Assembly: GCF_021462225.1 (NCBI RefSeq)
Contig: NC_061794.1
Location: 16,881,784 to 16,945,783 of the forward strand
Direction of reading: 5' to 3'
Origin: Girardinichthys multiradiatus
Taxonomy: Eukaryota > Chordata > Actinopteri > Cyprinodontiformes > Goodeidae
Length of the DNA: 64,000 nt
A model generated the notes under the pieces. It was given only the letters and a program-made list of their open reading frames with translations, was not told the origin of the DNA and made no database searches. Of the stretch, positions 13,558 to 25,108 are shown piece after piece; position 1 is the stretch's first letter; every line of letters begins with the position of its first letter. Position numbers and translations under genes: made by a program.

Positions 13558-14141
13558 TACATTATAAATAACTTCACTGAAAGCTTTTAGATAAAAAAAA
13601 ACACCCTCATGGATGCTGCTTCACTAAACAGGGAATTGTTGAAAACTTCATTTTAGCTCATATTCTCAAACATTACTTTTGTTTTGGTCAAGAAAGAACT
13701 GCAGGAATATACAGTAGCAGCTATCACTAAATTAATGTGTTATGCTGTGTTTTGGTGGCTTCTCATGTGTGTGTTTTGAGTCAGGCAGGCAGGGGTGTGT
13801 AGAGACAAGCAGCCTGACAGATGGATGATAGCTGTTGTCTCTGAACACACAGCCTGCTTCACTCTCAGCTTGTCTTTTTCTGCTGCTGCTCATGATTTTC
13901 TTCAATCATCCTCAGTTTTGGTCCTTCCTCAGCTTAACGACTGGGCCTGTCAGTGGGAGATTTTGTGGTTATGTCCAGCCATAAACAGGACCCTATCAGT
14001 AAATCAAGGAAGGATGCCACTCCCATGCAGAACGTGAACTTCAGTTTGTCTCCGCATGAACGAGACAGAAAGGAGATAAAAGAGGCCTCACACAGATCTG
14101 TTCCAGAGAAATTGAAAATGTTTCCTGTCATCTCCTCTCAG

Positions 14142-14248
14142 GGCTCTGGTGTTTATTGCTCATGGAGCAGGAGAGCACAGTGGGCCATATGAAGAAATTG
14201 CACAGAAACTGAAAGAACTTTCCCTCCTGGTGTTTGCACATGACCATG
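14142..14248 (+). CDS. mgll: mgll coding exon A (oxyanion-hole HG motif)
   Basis: Reads [18 protein letters not shown], then [17 protein letters not shown]. This is the first strand and oxyanion-hole region of monoglyceride lipase (human [18 protein letters not shown]). The exon starts after CTCTCAG with the last base of a split codon, and ends one base into the Val codon at a GTGAGT donor. The family's HG motif (His-Gly of HGAGEH) is present; this segment stabilises the tetrahedral intermediate. The exon coding for the upstream residues, which normally carries an NADG and a CRYW motif, was not found in the 14 kb to the left. Confidence 0.93.
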
Positions 14249-17200
14249 GTGAGTGACAAACGTAAGCTCATGCATACATTTACACCCACGCTCACTGTGT
14301 CCCTCATGTTTATCAGAAGTTACATACCGCTCTGGCTGACACAGATAATTCTGTTTGAGGAAATTATATAGCTGTTTTATAGATCTCATTGTAAGTGTAT
14401 GTTGGTTTAGTTTCTGAAACTTGTTGCTGTACATACATTTTAAGAACATTGTCTACCTGACCGCTCAGAGCAGGAAGAACTGGTTCAAAACAAGACATAG
14501 ACTTGTTATTCTCTGGGTTTTAGACTTTAGGTTAATCCTTTGCATTCTGCACAACAGTGCATTATGTCAAGGGTTGGATTTACGTTCATCAGGCACTTTA
14601 TTTGCACACTTTGCTGTTACAAAGTTTAGAAATGTCTTTATTCTTTGGTCACAGATTCCTCAAGAAGTCAGAAAACATTCATCAGAGACTGTGATTTATG
14701 TCAACATGACAGCAGTTGATATAGATCGCAGCACCCCAGCTGCACAAAATGTGACAGTCGCAGTAGATTTGTCAGCTGCACATCTATGATGCAAATCCTG
14801 TTATACAAAATCCTGAAGGTGCTTTATTAGATAGAGATTTGGTGACAATTAAGGCCTTTGGAGTCAAGTGAACTCATTGTCATGTTCAAGAAATTGTGTT
14901 TGTGATATGGTTTTTTTATCCTGCTTGAAGTAGCCATCAGAAAATGGGCACAATGTGGTCATTAAGAGATGATCAGCAAACAACTCTCAGTTAGAAAATG
15001 GTGTTTAAACAAGTGTGCCAATAAAATATCCCTTCTGCCATTACTTTATCCCCACCAGCCGTAACAACTGAAAGAAGGCAGGATGGATCCATGCTGTATG
15101 CTATTTCTGACCCTACCATCTGAATGTTGCAGCTGAAATAGACAAATCAACCAGGCAACATTTTTCCAATCTGTTATCATCCAGTTTTGGTAATCCTGTG
15201 TGAATTGTAACCTCAGTTACATGTTTTTATGGTTTTCTGTTTTTAAGGTTTTCTGCTGACGTATCCCATCTGCTTCAACGTTTGACGTGCTGTGTTTTCA
15301 GACATGCATACCTTGGTTCTAATGCGTGATTTGAGCCACTGTTATCTTTCTATATCCATTCTCCTGCACATAACTGCTGTTGACTGGATGTTTTCTCCTT
15401 TTTGGACCATTTGTAAATTTGAGAGTTGCCTGAGTGCTGGATTCCCAAGAGTTTTTGAAAATCTCAGACGCCCCCGCCTGGCACTGACAGTCTTATTATG
15501 TTAAAACTCACCTTAATCCAGTTACTGCCCCATTTTAATCCTCTATTTGAGTTTCACCAAGTCACCTCTTCATGTGTAGACTAAGTGGACTAAGTTACTT
15601 CAATGTGATTGGCTTGTTCATTTGGGTGAACAAGCAACTGAACAGGTTCACCTAATAAAGTGACATGTGAGTGCATGTCTTAACATGTCACACAGTCCGT
15701 CAGTGACCAATCACACACCAGACCAAAAGCAGAACCTTGGCAACTTCTTGGTTTATTTAAAGCCACAGTTATCACATTGTAGTCATGAGTCTTTTGTTTA
15801 AACAACTTGCAGTTTCCATCTTTACTTTTATTTCTTCGATTAATGGTATTTGTTCATTGTTTCCAAGGGTCAGAAGATTGTAAAACCATGCATGTCTATT
15901 GTTTTACTGTTAGTTTCAGTGAACAAAAATAAAATTCGTTTCTCTTTTTATTTATAAGTGGAACAAAAAGGCAGAGAAGAGACGCTGAAGTAAAAAATGA
16001 AACCTAAGTGAACTCTTGGCAATTTCAATAAGAGGAAGTGAATGAATCAAAACACATGTTCTGTGACACCTTTTGAAATACGACATTGTTAAATGAAAAA
16101 TAGTGAACTAGAGCAAGTCCCTGCAGACACTATTTTTCACCCATCTCTCTGCAAACACAGATGCACAGAAACACACGTCGCCTTAGAGAGCTCCTAACCC
16201 ACTTTATCAATTGAGATCTTTTTTCTCATGGGTATTTCTCTCTATATTAAGGACCTTTCTCGTTTATCCACAACCTGCACAGATTGAAGGTTCTTCCATC
16301 TTGCAAACACTCCATCTGTTAGCAGTCAACATTGTTTCAGTATCATCTAAAAGTGTACACATATTTAGATATGTGAGCAGATCTGAAATTTGAGGCCGAT
16401 TTGCAGTCTCTGATTTTTGTAAAGCTTTGACCTGCTGATCCCGATACGAGTCAATTCCAGTTTCTGTTTAAGAACCATATAAGTAGAAAATATAAGAACA
16501 GCATTCAAAGTATCTTTTTCAGCTCTGCTGCCTTGAGCGCTCATTAGTTATCGATATTAGGAACAAAGGCAAAGTTACATGGTGTGTGTCTGTTTTACTG
16601 TTATTTAATAGCAAAGACAAAATCAATTGACGTTTTAAACTGCCTTTAGCATCTTGTTTTAGCAAATAGCATCGGTAGCGTTACAAAAACAGCAGTCTAC
16701 ATGTGTATTCCTAAAATATATAGATCCTTTTTAGCACAAACGCTGGATTCACAAACACCAGATCATAGTCAACTTTGGATCCAAAGGTTCTTCGAAGTAG
16801 TAGTATCTTTTATACGCCCCCCTAGGGATCAGGGATTCCAGCTGTGAATACTCCTTCCTGGGATGGATTAAAGTAAATTAATTCTGTATTTAAAGATGCA
16901 GTTTCCTACCAGCCTCTTTGATTGTGTACAGTTTAATCCATGCTTCATCTCATGGCTGGGGCACAACACGTTAATTTCCTTTAAGCTATGCATTATTTCT
17001 GTCCTTTTTTTGTCTAAAACAACACAGAATGATCACTATGTAACAGAGGAAGAGTGTGTTAAAAGCCAGTTAATCTCTTACAACAAAACCATTACCTAAA
17101 TCTTTTGTAAAACCTAGAGTTTTTTACAGAAAAGGTCTTTGAATATTTCATGCATATTAACTCATCGGTCCTCTTCTCCTGTTATCTCTCTTTCACACAG
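14249..17200 (+). other. mgll intron; nothing else recognised
   Basis: Donor GTGAGT and acceptor TTTCACACAG. No RNA gene or clear mobile element was recognised inside. Confidence 0.7.
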
Positions 17201-17337
17201 TTGGTCACGGTCAGAGTGAAGGAGATAGGATGAACATCAGGGACTTTCAGGTTTACATCAGGGATTCCCTGCAGCACATTGACCTCATGAAGTCCTGCCA
17301 CCCTGATCTTCCCATCTTTATTGTGGGACACTCCATG
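17201..17337 (+). CDS. mgll: mgll coding exon B (nucleophile serine)
   Basis: Completes the split codon, then reads GHGQSEGDRMNIRDFQVYIR and DSLQHIDLMKSCHPDLPIFI, ending VGHSM. The nucleophile elbow GHSMG is split by the next intron: Gly-His-Ser-Met is here and the last Gly opens exon C. The Ser codon TCC at 17332-17334 corresponds to human Ser122. Length is 137 bases (2 + 45 codons). Acceptor is CACACAG and donor GTAAGA, phase 0. A full-length Tc1 transposon starts only 339 bases downstream of this donor. Confidence 0.95.
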
Positions 17338-17676
17338 GTAAGACACCTCCCAGGACCTGCTTCAGTGTTTTCAGTGATTTTTCATTCATGGCAGATGATA
17401 CTTCTATGTTTGGTATTGAATTACAATCCCATATTTTATTTTTTAGGTCTATTGAATGTTTTAGAGTTAAACTCTATCTGGAATGGTGTGAACTCAACAG
17501 TTTCTAGGACATTGAAATAATATCCGTATAAATTAGTCTTTCTGTCAAGCCATACCACATCCTTTTATGCTTCTCAGAATTAAAATAAATCAGGATTAAC
17601 TGGTAAAAGAACTTAGCTAGTTTTATATCCGTACCACCATCTTGTCAGAACCACTAAACTATTAAAGAAGAACATA

Positions 17677-19293
17677 CAGTGCCTTGTGAAAGTATTCGGC
17701 CCCCTTGAACTTTTCAACGTCTTGCCGCATTTCAGGCTTCAAACATAAAGATATAAAATTATAATTTTTTGTGAAGAATCAACAAGTGGGACACAATCGT
17801 GAAATGGAATAAAATTTATTGGATGTGTCAAACTTTTTTAACAAATAAAAAACTGAAAAGTGGGTCGTGCAATATTATTCGGCCCCCTTACTTTCTGTGC
17901 AGCAAACTCGCTCCAGAAGTTCAGTGAGGATCTCTGAATGATCCAATGTTGTCCCAAATGACTGATGATGATAAATAGAATCCACCTGTGTGTAATCAAG
18001 TCTCCGTATAAATGCACCTGCTCTGTTATAGTCTCAGGGTTCTGTTCAAAGCACAGAGAGCATCATGAAGACCAAGGAACACACCAGGCAGGTTCGAAAT
18101 ACTGTTGTGGAGAAGTTTAAAGCTGGATTTGGATATAAAACGATTTCCCAAGCTTTAAACATCCCAAGGAGCACTGTGCAAGCAATCATATTGACATGGA
18201 AGGAGTATCAGACCACTGCAAATCTACCAAGACCCGGCCGTCCCTCTAAACTTTCATCTGGAACAAGGAGAAGACTGATCAGAGATGCAGCCAAGAGGCC
18301 CATGATCACTCTGGATGAACTGCAGAGATCTACAGCTGAGGTGGGAGAGTCTGTCCATAGGACAACAATCAGTCGTACACTGCACAAATCTGGCCTTTAT
18401 GGAAGAGTGGCAAGAAGAAAGCCATTTCTCAAAGATATCCATAAAAAGTCTCATTTAAAGTTTGCCACAAGCCACCTGGGAGACACACCAAACATGTGGA
18501 AGAAGGTGCTCTGGTCAGATGAAACCAAAATCAAACTGTTTGGCCACAATGCAAAACGATATGTTTGGCGTAAAAGCAACACAGCTCATCACTCTGAACA
18601 CACCATCCCCACTGTCAAACATGGTGGTGGCAGCATCATGGTTTGGGCCTGCTTTTCATCAGCAGGGACAGGGAAGATGGCCACAATTGATGGGAAGATG
18701 GATGGGGCCAAATACAGGACCATTCTGGAAGAAAACCTGTTGGAGTCTGCAAGAGACATGAGACTGGGACGGAGGTTTATCTTCCAAGACAATGATCCAA
18801 AACATAAAACCAAATCTACAATGGAATGGTTCACAAATAAACGTATCCAGGTGTTGGAATGGCCAAGTCAAAGTCCAGACCTGAATCCAATCGAGAATCT
18901 GTGGAAAGAGCTGAAGACTGCTGTTCATGAACGCACTCCATCCGACCTCATTGAGCTCCAGCTGTTTTGCAAGGAAGAATGGGCAATAATTTCAGTCTCT
19001 CGATGTGCAAAACTGATAGAGACAAACCCCAAGCTACTTGCAGCTGTAATTGCAGCAAAGGGTGGCGCTACAAAGTATTAACACAAGGGGGCCGAATAAT
19101 ATTGCACGCCCCACTTTTCAGTTTTTTATTTGTTAAACAAGTTTGACACAAATTTCATTCCACTTCATGATTGTGTCCCACTTGTTGTTGATCCTTCACA
19201 AAAAATTAGAATTTTATATTTTTATGTTTGAAGCCTGAAATGTGGCAAGAGGTTGAAAAGTTCAAGGGGGCCGAGTACTTTCACAAGACACTG
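17677..19293 (+). mobile_element. Full-length Tc1 element with intact transposase, in an mgll intron
   Basis: A 1617-base element flanked on both sides by TA, the Tc1/mariner target duplication (17675-17676 and 19294-19295). It starts CAGTGCCTTGTGAAAGTATT and ends in the inverted form of that sequence. Terminal inverted repeats are about 210 bases (17677 to about 17890; about 19084 to 19293). Each carries two copies of a TATTCGGCCCCCTT-type motif, one at the outer end (17693) and one at the inner end (17876), the IR/DR layout of Sleeping Beauty-type elements. The two repeats differ at only a few positions. The single gene inside is uninterrupted. It sits in sense orientation in the intron between exons B and C. 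Confidence 0.95.
18065..19081 (+). CDS. Tc1 family transposase, intact, 338 residues
   Basis: Cut-and-paste DNA transposase acting in the nucleus on the element's own terminal repeats. Length 338 is normal for the family (about 340). The N-terminal third (residues 1-120) is the paired-like, two helix-turn-helix DNA-binding region, with a GRPSK hinge at about 58-62 that corresponds to the GRPR AT-hook. The catalytic domain has the complete DD34E triad: Asp152 (WSDETK), Asp242 (FQDNDPKH) and Glu277 (NPIENLW), with exactly 34 residues between the last two. The Gly-rich block KHGGGSIMVW is at about 193-202. No stop or frameshift interrupts it. The start follows a leader of about 170 bases after the left terminal repeat; the next family member at 13241 uses the same start. 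Sequence completeness suggests recent or possible present activity, but this is inference. Confidence 0.95.
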   Translation: MKTKEHTRQVRNTVVEKFKAGFGYKTISQALNIPRSTVQAIILTWKEYQTTANLPRPGRPSKLSSGTRRRLIRDAAKRPMITLDELQRSTAEVGESVHRTTISRTLHKSGLYGRVARRKPFLKDIHKKSHLKFATSHLGDTPNMWKKVLWSDETKIKLFGHNAKRYVWRKSNTAHHSEHTIPTVKHGGGSIMVWACFSSAGTGKMATIDGKMDGAKYRTILEENLLESARDMRLGRRFIFQDNDPKHKTKSTMEWFTNKRIQVLEWPSQSPDLNPIENLWKELKTAVHERTPSDLIELQLFCKEEWAIISVSRCAKLIETNPKLLAAVIAAKGGATKY

Positions 19294-19911
19294 TATCTGT
19301 GGCAATTCTTCTCTCACTTTAAGCTTCTCCTTTATTTGTTTTGGCTCAATCAGATCACCACGTGTATTATTTGTTTGTAAAGGGCAAATGCCAACATTTC
19401 AGGGAAAGTTTGTTAGCTTTTCTTTTTAACTAACGGTGTCATTTCACTGACCCTTTCTCTGCCTGTTAAAGTTTACCATTACTTTCAGTTCACATGAAGA
19501 TTTCAGATTTTAACATTCTGTGAAACTTTTCGGTGTCATCTGTATTTTGGTAGAAAAGGTCCTTTTCATTTAACATGGCTGCCTTACTTTCCATACAAAA
19601 CTGTTCAATATGAAGTGGCAGATGACAGCAGGGAAGTAGCAACAAGCTCAGTCAAACTCTATGCTTACTGTTTTTAAAACCTCTTATAGAAATGTTCCAC
19701 TAAAGTGCTTCCTGTTCTCATTCAGAACTGGAGCTGGAAACAGTTCTTAACTGTTTTTTAAAAGAACCGGTTTGGTTTTCCACAGCCATAGAACAAACTT
19801 GGTGTCACATCATTAAACCAGTAAAACATCTCTACCATTAAAGTGTTTGTTTCTCAGGGTGATGTGTTTTGAATTAATGTGGAGGTTCACAGTATCTCAG
19901 TATCACTACTA

Positions 19912-20010
19912 GAGATGCACCGATCAGAGCCCTGATCCTCCGATACCAATATTAGTCAATTCTGATCCATAAATGACTATAAATAACCTTAGAACACCTT
20001 TTTATGATTT
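19912..20010. repeat. Fragment resembling a 'TAGAGATGCACCGATC' dispersed repeat
   Basis: Begins TAGAGATGCACCGATCAGAG, a terminal phrase common in fish hAT-like non-autonomous elements. Related phrases occur near 28985-29015 (opposite strand) and 40945. Ends not defined. Confidence 0.4.
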
Positions 20011-21317
20011 TCTTTGTTATAATGCATACATTTATACTCTGTGTAATTACAGTTTTATGAAAGACATGTTAATATAAAAACAAATGTGTTTTTTTAAATA
20101 AACCAAATATGCAGAGCCCTTTCTTTCTGCATCACTTAAAATCTACCTAAACAGTAAAGTCCTCCAAGTTGTGGGACAGATGTACAGTGCCGTGAAAAGG
20201 CCCTGAGTGTAGACACAATTACGGAGACTGAACAGCAGTTTAATAGTTTATTTGGAATATGTACAAAGCAAGGCAGAACACGGACTGGATGTGCTGGAGG
20301 GATCTGGATTGGCACTGAGGAGGAGAGGAGAGAGGTTATTGTTGTTCGGACGAAGTTATGGAGAGTTGTGCAGGATAAGGTTGAGGTAGCTTACTGTTGG
20401 TAGTGGATGATGGCTTGTTGGAGGTGGTAAGTCTGCCCTAGGGGCTGAGTTTCACCGAAGCATGAATACAGAGAACAGGAGCTTGGACTGCAGGGCCCTT
20501 TCACAAAGTGATTAGATCAGTAAAGCAGGACAAGAAACTCGATTACAGCAGGCTTAGGAAATGCAGAGAACTACAGAACATGGTCAGATTACCACGGCTG
20601 TTTCCATGTAGAATGTAGTGCCGGTATAAACTGTAAACAAAGTACTTCTAACATTAAATATTAGTTAAATGTTAGCTATAAAGTTTGAAAAGGAGTCAAA
20701 TGATTAGAGATGAGTTACATAATGGATGATTACTGTCGCTGTTTGTGGGTTGAGTCAAGTTGGATCTCATTGAACTTGTCTCTGTCAGATTAACAAGCTA
20801 CTCACAGTCTGTACTTGTACTTTACAAGTGTTTGACATAGTGTCATGCTTTCTATCATCTTGTATGGGATAAGGGGATGAATAGAGAAAGAAATAAGTAG
20901 AAACGCTGCACAAAGCGGGAACATATCCAGCTCATAATAAGTTTACTGCATATATATCTTATAAAAGACGATCAGAGAGCACAGACAAAAACTACAAATT
21001 CATTGCAGAACTATTTCCCTCTTCAGTGTGGAGCCTTTCCATAGCAGTAAACCATTAAGTGTGTGATACTCAACACAAATAAAGGTTTTGTTGCAGATTT
21101 AATTAAGTTATGAATAAACTAGAACTAGATGGTTTGAAGAATGTATCCTGTCTGGCAGAGTAGCGCTCAGAATTATTGTCAAGAGTGCCAAGAAGAAGCC
21201 CAACAGATTTACTTTCACAAGTGGAGCATTACAGCTAACGCTCAAAAGCTCTGCTTATATATAAGAAAAGCTTTATTAGAAACTGCTTTGGGATTATTTC
21301 AATTGCAATGGACAGGG

Positions 21318-21432
21318 AGATGAAAACAAAAGGTAAAAAAAAAGAAGCAAGAAAGAAAGACAGATAGGCCGGGAAAAAGGAAAAAGAGAGAGGAGAAAAG
21401 AATAGAGGAGAGAAAGAAGGACGAAGAGAATA
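21318..21432. repeat. Long homopurine-biased tract
   Basis: About 115 bases almost entirely A and G on the + strand, with scattered C or T. It is composed of GAAA-, GGAA- and GAGAGA-like units. No coding content. Confidence 0.75.
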
Positions 21433-23756
21433 CAAGATAACCCCCTAGAAGACTGTTTCTACACCTGCAAAAACATATATAACAACAGCATTGTTAGGTC
21501 ACATACTAATGAATGCAAGATTTCTTTAGTAATATCTGTGGCTCAATATAGAACATCTGTGTATCTGTTAACACCTGAATCCAAACACGTATGTTTGTAA
21601 GTATGAGCACGCTTGTGTATACAAGGTTTCTCCATAAAAATATGGAAAAGTGAGTGTTAGGAGGCACAGACCTGCCCCCTGGACCTGGGGCAGACAAGGA
21701 GGAGATCTAAGCCACAGACACCAAAGACCCCCTGGAGGTTAGCCCCCTTTCAGGAACATTCACTCCTCCAAGTTTTTTAGGTATTTTAGCCTGGTTGTAT
21801 CAGTATTTTCCTTTTTCATAATTTCTAAGAGTATTTGAAAGGAGAGCTCTGTCTTAATGAATGTTTATTGGTAGCATCCTTTTTGTAGATTTCTGCTTGG
21901 AAACTTAATACTTATTAATTAGATAACAGTCAGGTAGCCATTCTAACAAACAATCCTGTTTTGAAGCATTTTTAAGCAAAAATCAGGTCTCCTGCTCTTT
22001 GTATACATTTGTTGCATATCATGTCTCAGAACAATTGGCTGTTGTAGACAAATCCTGGATTGACCCCCAAAATGTGAACTTATAAAGATACCTTTTCAGA
22101 AAATCTGAGGACCATGGTTCTTCACCTGAAAAAAGTGGACTTTTCCATCTAGGGCGGAGTCGGTCTCTGCATCAACCAGAGGAGTTCAGGTATCATGGTG
22201 TCTGTTACTCCGCTCTGTGAGGAAAGAGCTGAGCCATAAATTGAGGCTTCTGATTTACCAGTCCATCTACTTTTCAAGTCTCACTTCTGATCATAAGATA
22301 TGTACTGTGTACATGTTAGGACATCCTCAGGTCTCATAATCAGAAAATAAGTTCTCAGAAAAATGGTGCCACTGATTCGATTTATCATTTAAAATTAGCT
22401 TCGCTTCTATAATTTTCCGCTATGTAAATTTCACAACCTGAACACAACCTAATATAACACAACTGTAGCAAAAGGGCAGAGAAAACATGGAGCAACTTAA
22501 ACTCATGAGGTGTTGTTAGAAGCTTGAACTGTTTTTTTGGTGACATTAACTTTGCATTCTGCAACTGTCCCACATTGATGACATATTTGCGTCACCTGCA
22601 GCAGGCTTTCCTCTCTGAGGCCCAAGTGTCTGAGAGTTTTTTTTCTAATGACCTGAAGATGTCCTAAATGTACACCATAGTTATGAACGCTGACCTAAAG
22701 AATAAGATTCTGGATAGAAGTGGCTGAAATGAGCTTCTTCTGTAGGATGGCTGAACTCATTCTTAGAGATAGGGGAAGGAGCTCCGTCATCAAGGAGACA
22801 GTGGAGGCGATAAGAGTATCTGATCAGGATCCCTGATAGGTGACTTCCCCTATTCTATTCCACTCTATTTAGATTACCTTCAAGGCTAATGAAATTGTAG
22901 TACGCTTTTAGTAAATGTGACTTTAATGTTTTTGCTAATTTTGTAACCACTTCTTTCTCTTTGTTGTAAATTAAGCCTTACTTATTGCAGTCAGATAAGC
23001 GTTTGGGGACTTTAAACATCACTTGATTGATGTGTTTGAATAATTTGGCTTTTATAGTTCATGGTTAAGAGGAACATCCAGGGATACTATTTCTTTATTT
23101 GAATAAAACTGGGGCTGTAATGAAAACTACTGTTGTAGTTGTAGATGAAGGCAGGGCATGTTTAGACATTACAGTATGTAAATATCAGAAATAAGCTGAG
23201 GGCATCTTCCCCCAAGGCTTTTGTTCATCTTTACGTTTCTCTTTCTCAAATTTTCACAACTTTTGCTTTTTCATCTTTGTCTTTCATCTGATGGGTTTTT
23301 GATGGGGCTCTGTCTAGATATCTGCTTCATCAGTCTGCCTGTAAATCCACCATCTTGTATCTGTCAGTTTCTTTATCCCTCCTCCTCCTTCACCTCACTG
23401 CATTTTCATTCCATTTCCTTCCTTTTATTTTCCTTAAAAGTAACAAAACCCCAGTTACGGAAACCAAGCCCATGTACAGTGTTGTGTGTGTGTTTTCATA
23501 GGCCTCACTCTCCAGCTTCCCAGTGTTGAAGCGATGCATCCTGTTTCCATTAGCCTGTTCCTCGGCTCCTCTGTGTGTACATGAATCTGTTTTAAAAGGG
23601 CCTTGAATGACGTAAGAACTACAAGACAATGAACCATCTCTAGATTCCACCATGTGTGCTCAGATTGTAATGGAGATTGCAGGATCCAGACACAATATCA
23701 GAGAAACAATACCTGCAGTAAAAATGCTTGGTCCTTTCCTTTAGAAGGGAGGTTAC

Positions 23757-23786
23757 GTAAGGTAAGGTAAGGTAAGGTAAGGTAAG
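23757..23786. repeat. (GTAAG)6 pentanucleotide microsatellite
   Basis: Six perfect tandem GTAAG units, directly joined to TTTATTTATATAGCGC, the edge of a LINE-type 3' end read on the opposite strand. Read on the minus strand these are (CTTAC)6, fitting the short tandem tail typical of CR1/L2-type LINEs. Confidence 0.9.
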
Positions 23787-24260
23787 TTTATTTATATAGC
23801 GCTTTTCAGTAACGAGACACTCAAAGCGCTGCACATACAATTACAATACAATCACATTGAAAGTAAACACAGATACAGACACAGAAAAACAAATCAAATG
23901 ATACTACAATCCTAAGAAATCTAAACATCTATGAATCCTTCTGAGAAATCTAAAAATCTCTGGCCAACATTACAATGATACAGATAACAATAATAATCCT
24001 TTGGGTTTTACTGGTAAGAGCTGGTTCTAAACCAATCTTTCTAAAGAGGCAATTATATCATTAAGTCCTCTATGTAGGGGAAAGCATCTTGTGCTAAGTC
24101 TTTACTGGTACTGAAGTTGAACTAAGTAATAACATTGTAGTCTAATTAAGAAAGCTGGGTCATTGGTGTAAGAGCAGCTAAAGTCCAAATTACTAATAAT
24201 ATTTGGTTTTCGCTGGTAATCCTTCTGATAAAACTAAAAAAGGTTAAGGGGTTCTACTTT
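23787..24260 (-). mobile_element. Probable LINE 3' end remnant
   Basis: Begins TTTATTTATATAGCGCTTTT and continues CACTCAAAGCGCTGCACATA, the phrase that on the minus strand closes many fish LINEs, next to a tandem-repeat tail. The same edge signature occurs at about 32115 and 57308. No reverse-transcriptase motif is visible in this short piece; the right boundary is approximate. Confidence 0.5.
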
Positions 24261-24799
24261 GTATCTTAGCTGTTCGTATGCCCCTTCTTGTCTGTTATGT
24301 GATCAATCCCTGGAGAGCTATAGATTTCAGATTTTTATCATGAGCTTAAGCATGTCAGGACCATGAACTTGTCACTGTAGCATGATTTAAACTCAAACAG
24401 CACCCATACACCCCTCTGTGCATGTTCCCCATCTAAACTGGCACTAAGGAATTTCAGCTGCTTTGGATAAGCTCATAGGAACAGGCTTTCAGTCTGAGCC
24501 TCTTCTCCTTCCATCTAAACTTTTTTTTCCCTCTCCAGCAGGATTTCTGGCCATGGCTCATTTGTCCTACTTCCCAAGTGCCAGCTATTTATGTAACGGC
24601 TATTCACTGTTTAGTGTCTGTTTCCTCATCTTTTTCCTCTATATGGATCACACATTCAGCATCTCCCATGCCCAGCTGTAATCTAACTTGCCAACTTGCT
24701 TACTGGATTTTTAACACAGCTCTATACTTCCTATTAATTGGTATTAGCATTTTTAATCAAATTTATTTTTACTTCCATCTCTTGTCTAAACCCACTTAT

Positions 24800-25108
24800 C
24801 CTGGAAGGGTGGGATGGGGTGGCAGCGTGGCAGAAAGGGGCATGGGGGTCTGGTGCCTATATACAGCAGTCATTGGGGAATATGCGGGGTACAGCCTTGA
24901 CCAGTCGCCAGTCAACCACAGAAAACAAAGATATGAAGGACAACCACACACACTTTAGAGTAACCAATTTACCCAACAGTCAGGTTTTTGGACTATGTTG
25001 AGGAAGCCATAGAACCCGAAGAGAACCCATACATGCATCAGGAAAACATTAAAAATCCTGCAGAAAGAAAGGGATTTGAACTCGAGACCTTCTTGCTGCA
25101 AGGCAAAA
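24800..25108 (-). mobile_element. Decayed tRNA-derived SINE-like repeat, reverse orientation
   Basis: Same family as the copy at 41185-41541 but inverted. It contains the tail block (GGTGCCTATATACAGCAGTC, 24853 region), the 'ACCAGTCGCCAGTC' block, and near 25073 an inverted B-box-like promoter phrase (TTTGAACTCGAGACC). Diverged; no target duplication identified. Confidence 0.65.

Larger units (their letters stand above)
19296..23756 (+). other. mgll intron stretch; mostly unrecognised
   Basis: Continuation of the large intron between exons B and C. A transposon-like phrase (ACAGTGCCGTGAAAA) occurs at about 20184 but is not followed by a recognisable element. A repeat near 19912 and a homopurine tract near 21318 are listed separately. 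No exon was seen. Confidence 0.5.

Noticed and set aside
14421..14789. A 122-codon open frame right after mgll exon A
   Set aside because: Lies in the intron, out of phase with the exon, with no recognisable motif.
20184..20480. Possible Tc1 end followed by a G-rich block
   Set aside because: Only about 15 bases match a Tc1 terminus and no second end or transposase piece follows.
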